Assembly (NCBI GenBank): GCA_963663495.1
Contig: OY760427.1
Span: forward strand, 1,488,001 to 1,552,000
Direction: 5' to 3'
DNA from: G963663495 sp963663495
GTDB taxonomy: Bacteria; Bacteroidota; Rhodothermia; Rhodothermales; Bin80
DNA: 64,000 nt
Of this stretch, positions 47,807 to 56,254 are shown one piece after another. The translations under genes and the position numbers were made by a program. The notes beneath the pieces were generated by a model. The model worked only from the letters and a program-made list of their open reading frames with translations. It had not been told where the DNA came from and ran no database searches. Each line of letters opens with the position of its first letter. The stretch's first letter is position 1.

Positions 47807-48126
47807 TAGAAAGATGTGCACACAAAGCGCGGAATCCGGCACACATTCACCCCGGCACATCCGCATCGCTCACCGACCGCCTAAACAATCATATGCAAAG
47901 GCAACACATCCTAACTTCGCCATCCGGTCAGGGGAAAACGCTGAGTTCCGCCTCCAATTCTCTCGTTTTTCCCTCCTAATAGGGCTATTTCGGCTAAATT
48001 CGGCGTTTTTCGACCTTTTTTAGCCGACTTTTTCGGAAAAGGCAATGTAGTGCTATAGAGGTGTGGACGGGAACCTCCCCCCAACCACCCCGGTACCTTA
48101 CCTCGTACCAATTCCACACTCCGATC
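47807..48126. other. Interval upstream of IS1634 transposase
   Basis: The segment is AT-rich around 47985-48035 and probably contains the left end and promoter of the IS1634 element. I could not identify matching inverted repeats on the two sides with confidence. Confidence 0.35.
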
Positions 48127-50022
48127 ATGTTTATCCGAAACCGACCCTACAAACGTAAAGACGGTAAGAAATGCAACAGCTTTGCCCTCATCGAATCCTA
48201 TCGCAAAGACGGTACCTCCAAACACCGCACCCTCCTTAATCTCGGCCCGAACTTCAACATCCCCCGCAGTCTGTGGGGGGAACTGACCCATTGCGTTACT
48301 GCCCGACTCAAAGGGAAAGCCAGCCTCCCTTTCCAGAATGATGAAGCCTTTCTCAATGCGGTCGACGACATCGTTGCACATCTCGAAAGCAAGGGCTACG
48401 ACATCCATCGCACATCCCATCAGCAACACCTCATTGATCCAGAGAAAACAACCCATCCCGATTCCCGGACCGTCGGCGGAGAACGACTGATCCTTCAGAC
48501 ATTGGAACAGCTCGGACTGGCTGTACTGCTACGTTCGCTCAACTTCTGCGAGAAACACGTCAAGCTCTGCTGTGCGCTGATCGTCGGACGTATGCTCCAC
48601 CCGGGCAGTGAACGAGAAACGCATAAATGGCTGTGTAAAACCTCCAGTGTTCTGCAGCTTCTGGATTTGGAACCCCCGAGTCTCAACACCCTCTATCGTT
48701 GCACCGATCTGATCCATAAGCATATGGATGAGATCCTGGAGAAACTCTTTGGCATTACCAAAGAGGTATTGCAGTTTGAAGAAACGATCGTCTTTTATGA
48801 TTTAACCAATACCTATTACCACGGCAAGAAGAAAGGGAAGTTGTTGTCGCATGGGCGCAGCAAGGAAAAGCGCAGTGATTGTCCGTTGGTTACGCTGGCG
48901 CTCACCCTGGATGGTTCGGGGTTCCCCCGCAATGTGCAGATCCTGCCGGGCAATGCAGGGGAACCGGCAACGCTCAAAGAGGCGATTGAGAAACTAAACG
49001 GCGCTACGCCCACAGTGATTATGGACTCCGGCATTGCGACGGAGCAGAATCTGCAGTACCTGAAAGAACAGGGACTGAACTGGATCACCGTGGAGCGTTC
49101 CAAAGCCCCTCCAGTCCCCGAAAACAAGCCGGATCAACAGTTTACGACCGCCGGGGGAGTCAAGATCAAAGCCTGGAAGGTCACCAAAAAGGAAAAAGAT
49201 GGCGAAGATGGCGAAGATGGCGAAGATGGCGAAGACGAAAAAGACGTTGAAGATAATGCGGAACTACGCGTGTTTGTGCACAGTGAGGCCAAGCAGGCGA
49301 AGGAGGATCAGATCCTTGAAACCCAATGCAAGAAGTTTGTGAAGGCGCTCACTACACTACATGAGGGACTCTCGAAACCCGGGTACTTGAAGAACTATGA
49401 AAAGGTCACGATAAAGGTTGGTCGTCTGAAGGAAAAGTACAAGAAGGTCTCACACCTGTATGAGGTAGAGGTCAGCAAAAAGGAGGGCACCAAGCATGCA
49501 GAATCCGTTACGGTGACCCGGCGTGCGTCGCATGCGCGTCGCACCCAGGCCAGCGGAGGGTATGTGCTTCGGACCAGTCATACCGGATGGTCGGTGGAAA
49601 CGGTTGCACGAACCTACTGGCGACTTACAGAGATTGAGCGCACATTCAGAGTCATGAAATCGGACCTCGGTCTACGGCCCATCTACCACAGCAGAGATGA
49701 CCGCATTGAAGGACATCTGTTCATCACGGTACTGGCTTATCATGCTGCCCATCTGGTTCGCACCAGACTCAAGGAACACGGGATTCATGATAGTTGGGCG
49801 ACGATCCGAGACAGGTTGAACAGGATTCGTCGGATTACGACCAAGATGGTTAAGAACCAATATCGGTACCTGATCACGGAGGTGGATCAGGATCTGCCTC
49901 CGAGTATGGTACAGTTCTTTGCGGTACTGGGATACGTGTATGATCCGGATGCGACCCGCACCGTGACCGAGCATGTGGAGGAAGCGAGTGCACCGGTGAG
50001 CCAGAAGCCTCCAGACTCATGA
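48127..50022 (+). CDS. IS1634-family transposase
   Basis: The 631-residue DDE transposase starts at ATG 48127 (MFIRNRPYKRKDGKKCNSFALIES). An upstream in-frame start is less likely because the conserved family start is here. Motifs are FYDLTNTYYHGKKK, VTLALTLDGSGFP, the Asp in VIMDSGIAT, and the YWRLTEIERTFRVMKSDLGLRPIYH box with the catalytic Glu. A tandem 9-bp repeat encodes an acidic GED repeat at about 49199-49234 inside the protein. The frame is intact, so the element may be active. Confidence 0.88.
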   Translation: MFIRNRPYKRKDGKKCNSFALIESYRKDGTSKHRTLLNLGPNFNIPRSLWGELTHCVTARLKGKASLPFQNDEAFLNAVDDIVAHLESKGYDIHRTSHQQHLIDPEKTTHPDSRTVGGERLILQTLEQLGLAVLLRSLNFCEKHVKLCCALIVGRMLHPGSERETHKWLCKTSSVLQLLDLEPPSLNTLYRCTDLIHKHMDEILEKLFGITKEVLQFEETIVFYDLTNTYYHGKKKGKLLSHGRSKEKRSDCPLVTLALTLDGSGFPRNVQILPGNAGEPATLKEAIEKLNGATPTVIMDSGIATEQNLQYLKEQGLNWITVERSKAPPVPENKPDQQFTTAGGVKIKAWKVTKKEKDGEDGEDGEDGEDEKDVEDNAELRVFVHSEAKQAKEDQILETQCKKFVKALTTLHEGLSKPGYLKNYEKVTIKVGRLKEKYKKVSHLYEVEVSKKEGTKHAESVTVTRRASHARRTQASGGYVLRTSHTGWSVETVARTYWRLTEIERTFRVMKSDLGLRPIYHSRDDRIEGHLFITVLAYHAAHLVRTRLKEHGIHDSWATIRDRLNRIRRITTKMVKNQYRYLITEVDQDLPPSMVQFFAVLGYVYDPDATRTVTEHVEEASAPVSQKPPDS

Positions 50023-50386
50023 CGTATGGTCCCTTCACAACGGTTGAGATAGCGTACTCCAGATGGAGCCACCAGAGCTACGTCCGATGGAAACGATCCG
50101 AGATAGATCGCAGCGAAACAGGCGGCAAAACACCAGGTAATCAGGGATTCAAACCACCCTAAACCAACTTCAACCGATCCGGTAAATCTCACCATCCATT
50201 GCTCCTGAAAAAAACGGTCCAAATATGGCCACGGGAGAATTCCGTAGGTTAGTAGCACTACGAAATGGCGAAGTTAGGACATGCCAATACTTCCGCGTAA
50301 ACCCGGACCAAAAATGTAACTTCTGCCGCCAAAGTCGCCGCCACCTCCGAGTTCCACGGGGCTTTGCAAAAGGCTCAATTCGTCTT
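50023..50386. other. Interval between IS1634 and the phosphatase gene
   Basis: Probably contains the right end of IS1634 and the phosphatase promoter. No gene was recognised. The upstream extension of the phosphatase frame (from 50225) does not resemble the family. Confidence 0.35.
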
Positions 50387-50917
50387 ATGAATCAGCAGGT
50401 CCATCTGATGTTTGTGTGTCTGGGCAATATCTGCCGCAGCCCTCTCGCCCATGGCATGATTGAAGCCATGGTAGATGAGGCCGGATTGGCCGACATGTTC
50501 AAGGTCTCGTCGTCGGGTACCGGTGCTTGGCACATTGGGCAGCCGCCTGAGCGCAGAATGCTCCGCACCGCGGCTAGGCATGGCTACAGGCTTGGCGGAC
50601 TGCGCGCACAGCAGTTTTCGCCGCAAGATCTGGAGATGTGCGACCACATCTATGCCATGGATCGTGGTAACATGCGAGACATTTTGGCCGACGTTTCCCG
50701 CCCTGACCTAAAGTCCAAGGTGGAATTGTTTCGTTCCTACGATCCGTCAGGTACTGGCGATGTTCCGGATCCGTATTATGATGGCCGCTTTGAGCATGTA
50801 TTCGACATAGTAGAGCGGACGGTAAGGAATCTCTTGCGTGGTCTTGTGCTACGGTATCGGCCGCTGCGTAAGGAGGACTCCGTCAATAAACGGTTGCGGG
50901 TCAGCAAAATCCGATAG
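50387..50917 (+). CDS. Low-molecular-weight protein tyrosine phosphatase
   Basis: The 176-residue cytosolic phosphatase starts at ATG 50387. The P-loop is CLGNICRS, with nucleophile Cys11 and Arg17, six residues later as the family requires. The general acid Asp lies in VPDPYYDG. This family dephosphorylates tyrosine, for example in exopolysaccharide kinases, which fits the nearby sugar-nucleotide gene rfbB. The C-terminal ~20 residues (from LRKEDSV) overlap the convergent HAD gene by 69 bp and look like an extension past the usual family end. Confidence 0.9.
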   Translation: MNQQVHLMFVCLGNICRSPLAHGMIEAMVDEAGLADMFKVSSSGTGAWHIGQPPERRMLRTAARHGYRLGGLRAQQFSPQDLEMCDHIYAMDRGNMRDILADVSRPDLKSKVELFRSYDPSGTGDVPDPYYDGRFEHVFDIVERTVRNLLRGLVLRYRPLRKEDSVNKRLRVSKIR

Positions 50918-51556
50918 TAACAAGTCGGGCAGGTGTGCTTGCAGGTCTTGGCGCGAATGAACTCCCGTGGCCACAGCGACGCTAAGCATGTCTGCCGAGC
51001 GCGCGCAGGCGATATCAAGTGGTGAGTCACCGATAATGACGCAGTCGGCCGGTGTATACCGGACGCCGTCCTTAGCTTGCGCTCGGCCGAGGGCGACTGC
51101 CGGCAACTTCTGACGATCCTCACTGTCGCTGCCGAATGCTCCGAAGTCAAAATATTGACCCAACCCGACAGCATGCACCTTGCCGAAGGCTGTTTCCTCA
51201 ACGTTCCCGGTCAGAAGTCCAAGCCGCACATCGTAATGTACGTGGAGGGTCTGAAGCATAGATGCTACGCCGGGTAGGGTGGTGATGGCGCTGGGGCGCA
51301 CGACCTGTCTCGCGCGTTGAGTGTACGCTTTGAGGGCGCGAGCGGTGATCTGTATCGCCTCGCTTCGCGGATAGCCGGCCCTATCAAGAATATCGTACAT
51401 AATCTGCGGATCCGTCCTGCCTGAAAACACGATCCCGGAACTCGCAATAGGGCGCCCGCACTCCCGGCTTAACACTTCCCTGAACAGGCGCGCCCCAATG
51501 CCGTGCGCGTTCAGTAGCGTTCCATCTATGTCGAACAGCAGGAGTTTGCGGCTCAT
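50849..51556 (-). CDS. HAD-family hydrolase (phosphoglycolate phosphatase-like)
   Basis: The protein has 235 residues. HAD motif I is FDIDGTLL, motif II is LLTGN, and motif IV is VIIGDSPLDIACA. A helical cap domain lies at about residues 15-85. The substrate is a small phosphorylated metabolite; phosphoglycolate is the usual annotation but is not proven. It overlaps the rfbB stop by 4 bp, suggesting transcription in one operon with rfbB. Confidence 0.87.
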   Translation of the reverse strand: MSRKLLLFDIDGTLLNAHGIGARLFREVLSRECGRPIASSGIVFSGRTDPQIMYDILDRAGYPRSEAIQITARALKAYTQRARQVVRPSAITTLPGVASMLQTLHVHYDVRLGLLTGNVEETAFGKVHAVGLGQYFDFGAFGSDSEDRQKLPAVALGRAQAKDGVRYTPADCVIIGDSPLDIACARSADMLSVAVATGVHSRQDLQAHLPDLLLSDFADPQPFIDGVLLTQRPIP

Positions 51557-52629
51557 GTACCACCGTACTGGGACGCGTAGTACGTGCGAAATGATGCTCC
51601 CGCTACCCTACGGAGCCACTGTGGGTTATCCAAGTACCAGCGCACAGTTTTTTCTATACCGGCAACCAGACTGTACTTCGGAGCCCACCCCAGTGCCTCC
51701 CGGATTCGACTTGCATCAATGGCATAGCGCTGGTCGTGTCCAGGACGGTCGGAGACAAAGGTTATCAGGGTCCGCGAGAAACCTGGCTTCCTGCCCGAAA
51801 GACGATCTACGGCATCAAGGACGCGTGTGACCAGGTCCAGATTGGTGCAGGCATTACCGCCACCCACGACGTATGTGGACCCGGAGGTCCCGCGCTGCAT
51901 GATGAGTTGAAGGGCGTCACAGTGGTCGTCAACGTACAACCAGTCGCGGACATTTGCACCGGAGCCGTAGATTGGCACAGGCCGTTGTTCAATGGCATTG
52001 AGAATACAAAGGGGTATGAGCTTTTCCGGGTGCTGAAACGGTCCGTAATTGTTGGAGCAGTTTGATATCAGCACCGGGAGTTCATACGTCTCGCCGTATG
52101 CCCGTACAAAATGATCAGCTGCCGCTTTGGAGGCCGAGTAGGGTGATCGCGGCGCATAAGGGGTCGATTCCGTGAAGAAAGCGCCCTCGGCAGCGGACCC
52201 GAATACCTCGTCCGTGGAAACATGCAGGAATCGATATTTGCCTTCTGTGGCTGGTTTCGGAGCCCATGCCTGACGGGCCGCTTCCAGGAGCACTGCCGTG
52301 CCCACCACATTCGTCTCGGAAAAAGTCACCGGCGTGCGGATAGAGCGGTCCACATGGCTCTCCGCAGCAAAGTGGAGAACCGTGGAGATATGGTGCCGGC
52401 CAAACAGCTCCATCACCAATGCTGCATCGGTGATGTCACCCGGTTCAAATCGATAATTTTGCGCCGGTTGCAGCTTTCTGAGGTTCATCAGGTTACCCGC
52501 ATATGTTAGCTTATCCATGTTGACGAAGCGTACGTCCGGGTTCCTCGGTACCATGCGCAGCAGATAATTCGATCCGATGAAGCCGGCACCGCCGGTAACT
52601 AGAATGCACCGTGGTTTGTGACCGCTCAT
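51553..52629 (-). CDS. rfbB: dTDP-glucose 4,6-dehydratase
   Basis: The 358-residue extended SDR enzyme has the NAD motif TGGAGFIGS, LTYAGNL, AESHVDRSI, STDEVFG, the catalytic YSASK and NNYGPFQHPEKLIP. It converts dTDP-glucose to the 4-keto-6-deoxy sugar, the second step of dTDP-rhamnose and related pathways for surface polysaccharides. The other rml/rfb genes are not in this window. The length and all catalytic motifs (Asp/Glu of TDEVFG, Tyr/Lys) are intact. Confidence 0.95.
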   Translation of the reverse strand: MSGHKPRCILVTGGAGFIGSNYLLRMVPRNPDVRFVNMDKLTYAGNLMNLRKLQPAQNYRFEPGDITDAALVMELFGRHHISTVLHFAAESHVDRSIRTPVTFSETNVVGTAVLLEAARQAWAPKPATEGKYRFLHVSTDEVFGSAAEGAFFTESTPYAPRSPYSASKAAADHFVRAYGETYELPVLISNCSNNYGPFQHPEKLIPLCILNAIEQRPVPIYGSGANVRDWLYVDDHCDALQLIMQRGTSGSTYVVGGGNACTNLDLVTRVLDAVDRLSGRKPGFSRTLITFVSDRPGHDQRYAIDASRIREALGWAPKYSLVAGIEKTVRWYLDNPQWLRRVAGASFRTYYASQYGGT

Positions 52630-52799
52630 GCGCGCTAGGAGCCTGTTGTATGGTGCAATCTGAACGCAATAGCCTCTGCATGGTTTGGGCTACCAGAGAA
52701 TAGATGACTCCCCTTGTGCTGCCCATAGTACTGATTGATGGAACGGCATTGGCGTACACTGAGCATCATGGTATGGCGCGGAGCCCCATAGTAAATTCC

Positions 52800-54257
52800 G
52801 GGAGTTATATGGCTGAGTGCCACGTGTTTTCGCAGGAGTTACTTTTTGTGCTTTGGTGGTGCAGACAGGATGGCTTTCGCCAGTTTTTCATAATCGGTTC
52901 CCTCTTTTCACGAAAAGACTGCAATTATTTCAAATAACTCAACACGTGGATACGCATGCTATATAAGTTCGATCTATTAGGGAGTTTTATACCACAGTGC
53001 CATACCCGAAACGGTTAGTGCATACCGCAATATCACATACAGGCTGTTGCCCGGAAGTCGGAGTAACGCCAAGCAGCTTGCTGGATTAGCGGGTGCGTGT
53101 AGGTTTGTGTGGAATGCAATCCTCGCAGAGCAGAGCGAGGCGTACAAGAAAGCGAAAGAGGCTGGAGAGAAGCCGCCCTCGGTAAACTTCTTCTCGCGGG
53201 GGAAGCGGTTCACGGCGCTGCGCCGCACGGTCGAGTGGCTACCTGAATACTCCTTTGGTGTCGTTAGATACACATTGAAATATCAGGCGGATGCATGGAA
53301 GGCATTCTTCAAGGAGGGTAAGAGAAGACCGAGATTCCATTCCAGACGTGGTAGTACGCCTTCGTTCACGATCCCGGATAACGTAAGGGTTCGGGATGGC
53401 AAGCCATATATCCCGAAAGTGGGATATATGGCGCTCCGCAGGCGGGGAGGCAACCCGTACCCTGATGGTATACCCGTCAAAGCCACTGGAAAGAAGAACG
53501 CCGGCAAATGGTATGCTGTCATCTGCTACAGGATGGAGGCACCTGTAATAGAGGATACCGGCGGCGCTGTAGGCATTGACCGTAATTGCGGGCAGGTCGC
53601 TATGGTCTCCACAGAGGGCGATACAAGCATTATCATACAACCGGATACGAAGCGTCTTGATGCCAAGTTGAAGCGGCATCAGCGAAGACTGGCGAGACAG
53701 AAGAAAGGCTCCAACCGTCGTAACAGGCGGAAGCATAGAATCGCCCGCATACAGCGCAAGCGTGCTAACATCCTCAAGAATGCGAACCACCAGGTAAGTC
53801 GCGGTATTGCCAATTGCTCCTCAACGGTGATACCGGAGGACCTGAAGATCAAAGCGATGACACGTTCAGCTAAGGGGACGATGGAGAGCTTTGGCACAAA
53901 CGTCAGACAGAAGTCTGGCCTCAACCGTGGGATACTGCGAACAGGTTGGGGCCAGCTGGAACAGATGCTGGGCTATAAGTGCCGCAAGGTGATAAAGGTT
54001 ACCGCTGCCTATACCAGTCAGCGGTGTTCTGTGTGTGGGCACACAGAAGCGAGTACCCGTAAGACACGGAGCAAATTCACGTGTATGTCCTGTGGACATG
54101 CGGATCATGCAGACCTGAATGCGGCTGCAAACATACTGGCCTCCGGGATTGGGGCTTCTGCACGGCGAGGGGCGTTCGGGTTACCGACCGCTATGACCCG
54201 TGAAATTGATACTAGTGCCTCACTGTGTACAGTTGGTCACTCACGTATATAATTCCC
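52800..54257 (+). mobile_element. TnpB element, family A, copy A7, with 8-bp target duplication
   Basis: The target duplication TAAATTCC is at 52792-52799 and 54258-54265. The ends are GGGAGTTATAT and ATATAATTCCC; the internal second start reads GGGAGTTTTAT. Confidence 0.9.
53047..54252 (+). CDS. tnpB: TnpB, start codon lost
   Basis: The body is open and keeps the RuvC-like Asp, Glu and Asp and the zinc ribbon. The normal start ATG is changed to ATA at about 53004. Translation could only begin at a TTG at 53047 or further in, removing ~14 residues. Several substitutions near conserved parts (VIPEDLKIKAM for VILEDL, FFSRGKRF for FFSLGKRF) suggest decay. Confidence 0.75.
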   Translation: MPGSRSNAKQLAGLAGACRFVWNAILAEQSEAYKKAKEAGEKPPSVNFFSRGKRFTALRRTVEWLPEYSFGVVRYTLKYQADAWKAFFKEGKRRPRFHSRRGSTPSFTIPDNVRVRDGKPYIPKVGYMALRRRGGNPYPDGIPVKATGKKNAGKWYAVICYRMEAPVIEDTGGAVGIDRNCGQVAMVSTEGDTSIIIQPDTKRLDAKLKRHQRRLARQKKGSNRRNRRKHRIARIQRKRANILKNANHQVSRGIANCSSTVIPEDLKIKAMTRSAKGTMESFGTNVRQKSGLNRGILRTGWGQLEQMLGYKCRKVIKVTAAYTSQRCSVCGHTEASTRKTRSKFTCMSCGHADHADLNAAANILASGIGASARRGAFGLPTAMTREIDTSASLCTVGHSRI

Positions 54258-54581
54258 TAAATTCCTACGCCGTGGTGACTTGCATGACATATGGCTTCCA
54301 CGCCTCAATGCATGCATTCGCGGAGTCCGCAAGTGGGGATCACTTGGCGGTAGTATAAAATTCCTTATTTATAGGCGAGAGTATCGGCAGGCGATGTGAT
54401 TGCAAAGCTGACTCGGCTCGCCTAGGCGGACGGGGCTGTTATTGTATCCCCAGACAAGCATTCTCAGCAGCTGATGAGGCCTGGCATATCGCTTCCAAGG
54501 CTTGTTACTTCGCGTCGGTCGCAGTAGATTGTCACGGATGTGTCCTTCCGAGAGCCTCACGGGATCAAACCCAATCAGCAT
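54258..54581. other. Unassigned interval after TnpB element A7
   Basis: A 70-codon minus-strand ORF (54581-54369) has coding-like composition (LIGFDPVRLSEGHIRDNLL) but no recognised family. No RNA gene was seen. Confidence 0.3.
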
Positions 54582-54815
54582 GTGGCGGAGCTGGTGGAAC
54601 GAAGCGTCGCACCCAAGGGGAATCCGTAGTTCCCTGCACGCACTGGACGCAGAGCCGGGGGGTGTGTCACGCGGGACGGATTGGTTACGGCTACAGACCG
54701 GTTCGCTGATCTGTCAATGTCATGCGTAGTGGCGCGACCCTCGGGAAGAGCCGGATGCGTTACCGCGCACATCCAGATCTGTGTGCCCCCCCCCCCCGGG
54801 AGACCCAAGGGGTAC
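54582..54815 (+). other. Group II intron 3' fragment
   Basis: The fragment aligns with the 3' part of the intron at 45249-45955 (shared from GTGGCG..GCTGGTGGA through GAGCCGGATGCGTTA to the GGGAGACCC segment). It retains the domain V-like hairpin. It lies directly upstream of the truncated polA-like gene, so the intron or its remains may mark where that gene lost its 5' part. Confidence 0.45.
54786..54797 (+). repeat. Homopolymeric C12 tract
   Basis: Twelve consecutive C residues lie inside the intron fragment. This could be slippage or an assembly artefact. Confidence 0.9.
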
Positions 54816-54887
54816 CGCCAGACCTAAACATCTCGTCGAACACGTAGTACGCTGTTGGTTCATTGCGCAGACGCGCTCCTTAGTAAA

Positions 54888-56254
54888 GGGAATTATATAC
54901 GTGAGTACCCTCGCGTATCAATTTCACAGGTCAATGGGGTCGGTAACCCGAACGCCCCTCGCCGTGCAGTTGCCCCAATCCCGGAGGCCAATATGTTTGC
55001 GGCAGCGTTAAGGTCCGCATTGTCGGTGTGTCCACATGAGACACACTTGAATTTACTTTGGATCAATCTATTCGCTTTGTCCAGGCGACCGCACTTGTTG
55101 CAGTCCTGACTCGTGTAAGGGGCTGGGATCTTGAGCACTTCCCGGCATTTGTAACTGCAGCATCCCGTCTAACTGCCCCCATCCGGTGGCATTAATGCTA
55201 CGGTTCAGCCCTGCCTGGATTGTCAACAGTCCCTCTGGCGGATGAAGTCATCGCCACGACATTAAGATCTTCCAGCACAACCGTAGAAGAGCGATTCGCG
55301 ATCAAGCGGCTTGCTTGGTGTTGGGTATCACTGCGGGTCATCGCAATCGCTCGGTGAGCTTTCCAGAGTCGCTTCTTAGTGCGATATCTGCGGTTGGATC
55401 CTTTCTGCTGTCGGGCTAATTTCCATTGATACCGGTGCAGTCTTGCCGTCTTACGCTTACCGTCCGGTTGCCGTATGATCTCGCGCTTGCCATCCGTGGA
55501 GACGACGGCAACCTGTCCGCAGTTACGGTCTATCCCTGTGGCAACGCCATTGTCTTCTATCTCAGGTGCTTCAATCTTGTAGCTTATGCAGGCATACCAT
55601 TTGCCCACCCGTTGCAGAATCACGGCTTTTACAGGAACCCCATCCGGATACGGGTTGCCTCCTTTACGTCGGATCTTCAGGTATCCAAGCTTAGGAATGA
55701 ACAACCGTCCATCCTTGATCTTGACCGCTTCAGGAATCGTGAAAGATGAGGTACTGCGGTATTTGGCTTTGAACTTCGGTTTACCCCTACCTTGATTGAA
55801 GCAAGCCTTCCATGCGTCGGGTTGGACCTTCAGCGTATAGCGCACCACGCTGAACGAGTACTTCGGTAGCCACTCGGTGCGATCTCGTAGTTCTTTAAAC
55901 CGTTTTCCAAGAGGGAAGAAGTACTTCACGGATGGAGGCTGCTCACCCGACTCCTCTGCCTGTTTGTATTCCTGGATGCACTGCGCCAGTATGGCGTTCC
56001 ACACGAACCTGCAAGCACCAGCAATCCAGGCTAGTTTCTTTCCCTTGCTCTTGCTCCCCGGAAGTAGTCGGTATTCAATTGTCCTATAGACAGAACAAAC
56101 GCGGGCATAATTGTTACAACCCTTTGCGGGCATGGCATCAATGTGGATGATGTCATGGTAAGCAATGGGATGGAATGGGGTTCTGTCCCATTGTGTCCGC
56201 GCCCTTCATCAAGCCAAAGGTTCATAGTCTGGGGTACTCAGGTATATAAATCCC
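54888..56254 (-). mobile_element. TnpB element, family B, copy B2, with 8-bp target duplication
   Basis: The right end is GGGAATTATATACGTGAGTACCC and the left end (56254, reading inward) is GGGATTTATATACCTGAGTACCC, a 23-bp inverted pair with few mismatches. The flanks are TTAGTAAA at 54880-54887 and 56255-56262. The insertion interrupts the polA-like gene. Confidence 0.9.
54893..56133 (-). pseudogene. tnpB: tnpB family B, frameshifted
   Basis: The gene opens at ATG 56133 (MPAKGCNNYARVCSVYR). It is collinear with B1 through the Glu motif (VVLEDLNVVAM). A small deletion at about 55200 and an inserted base near 55160 break the frame before the zinc ribbon. The last part, with CNKCG...CVSCG and ADLNAAANIL, is open from 55138 in another frame. 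This copy keeps both Cys of the first zinc-ribbon pair, unlike B1. Confidence 0.8.
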
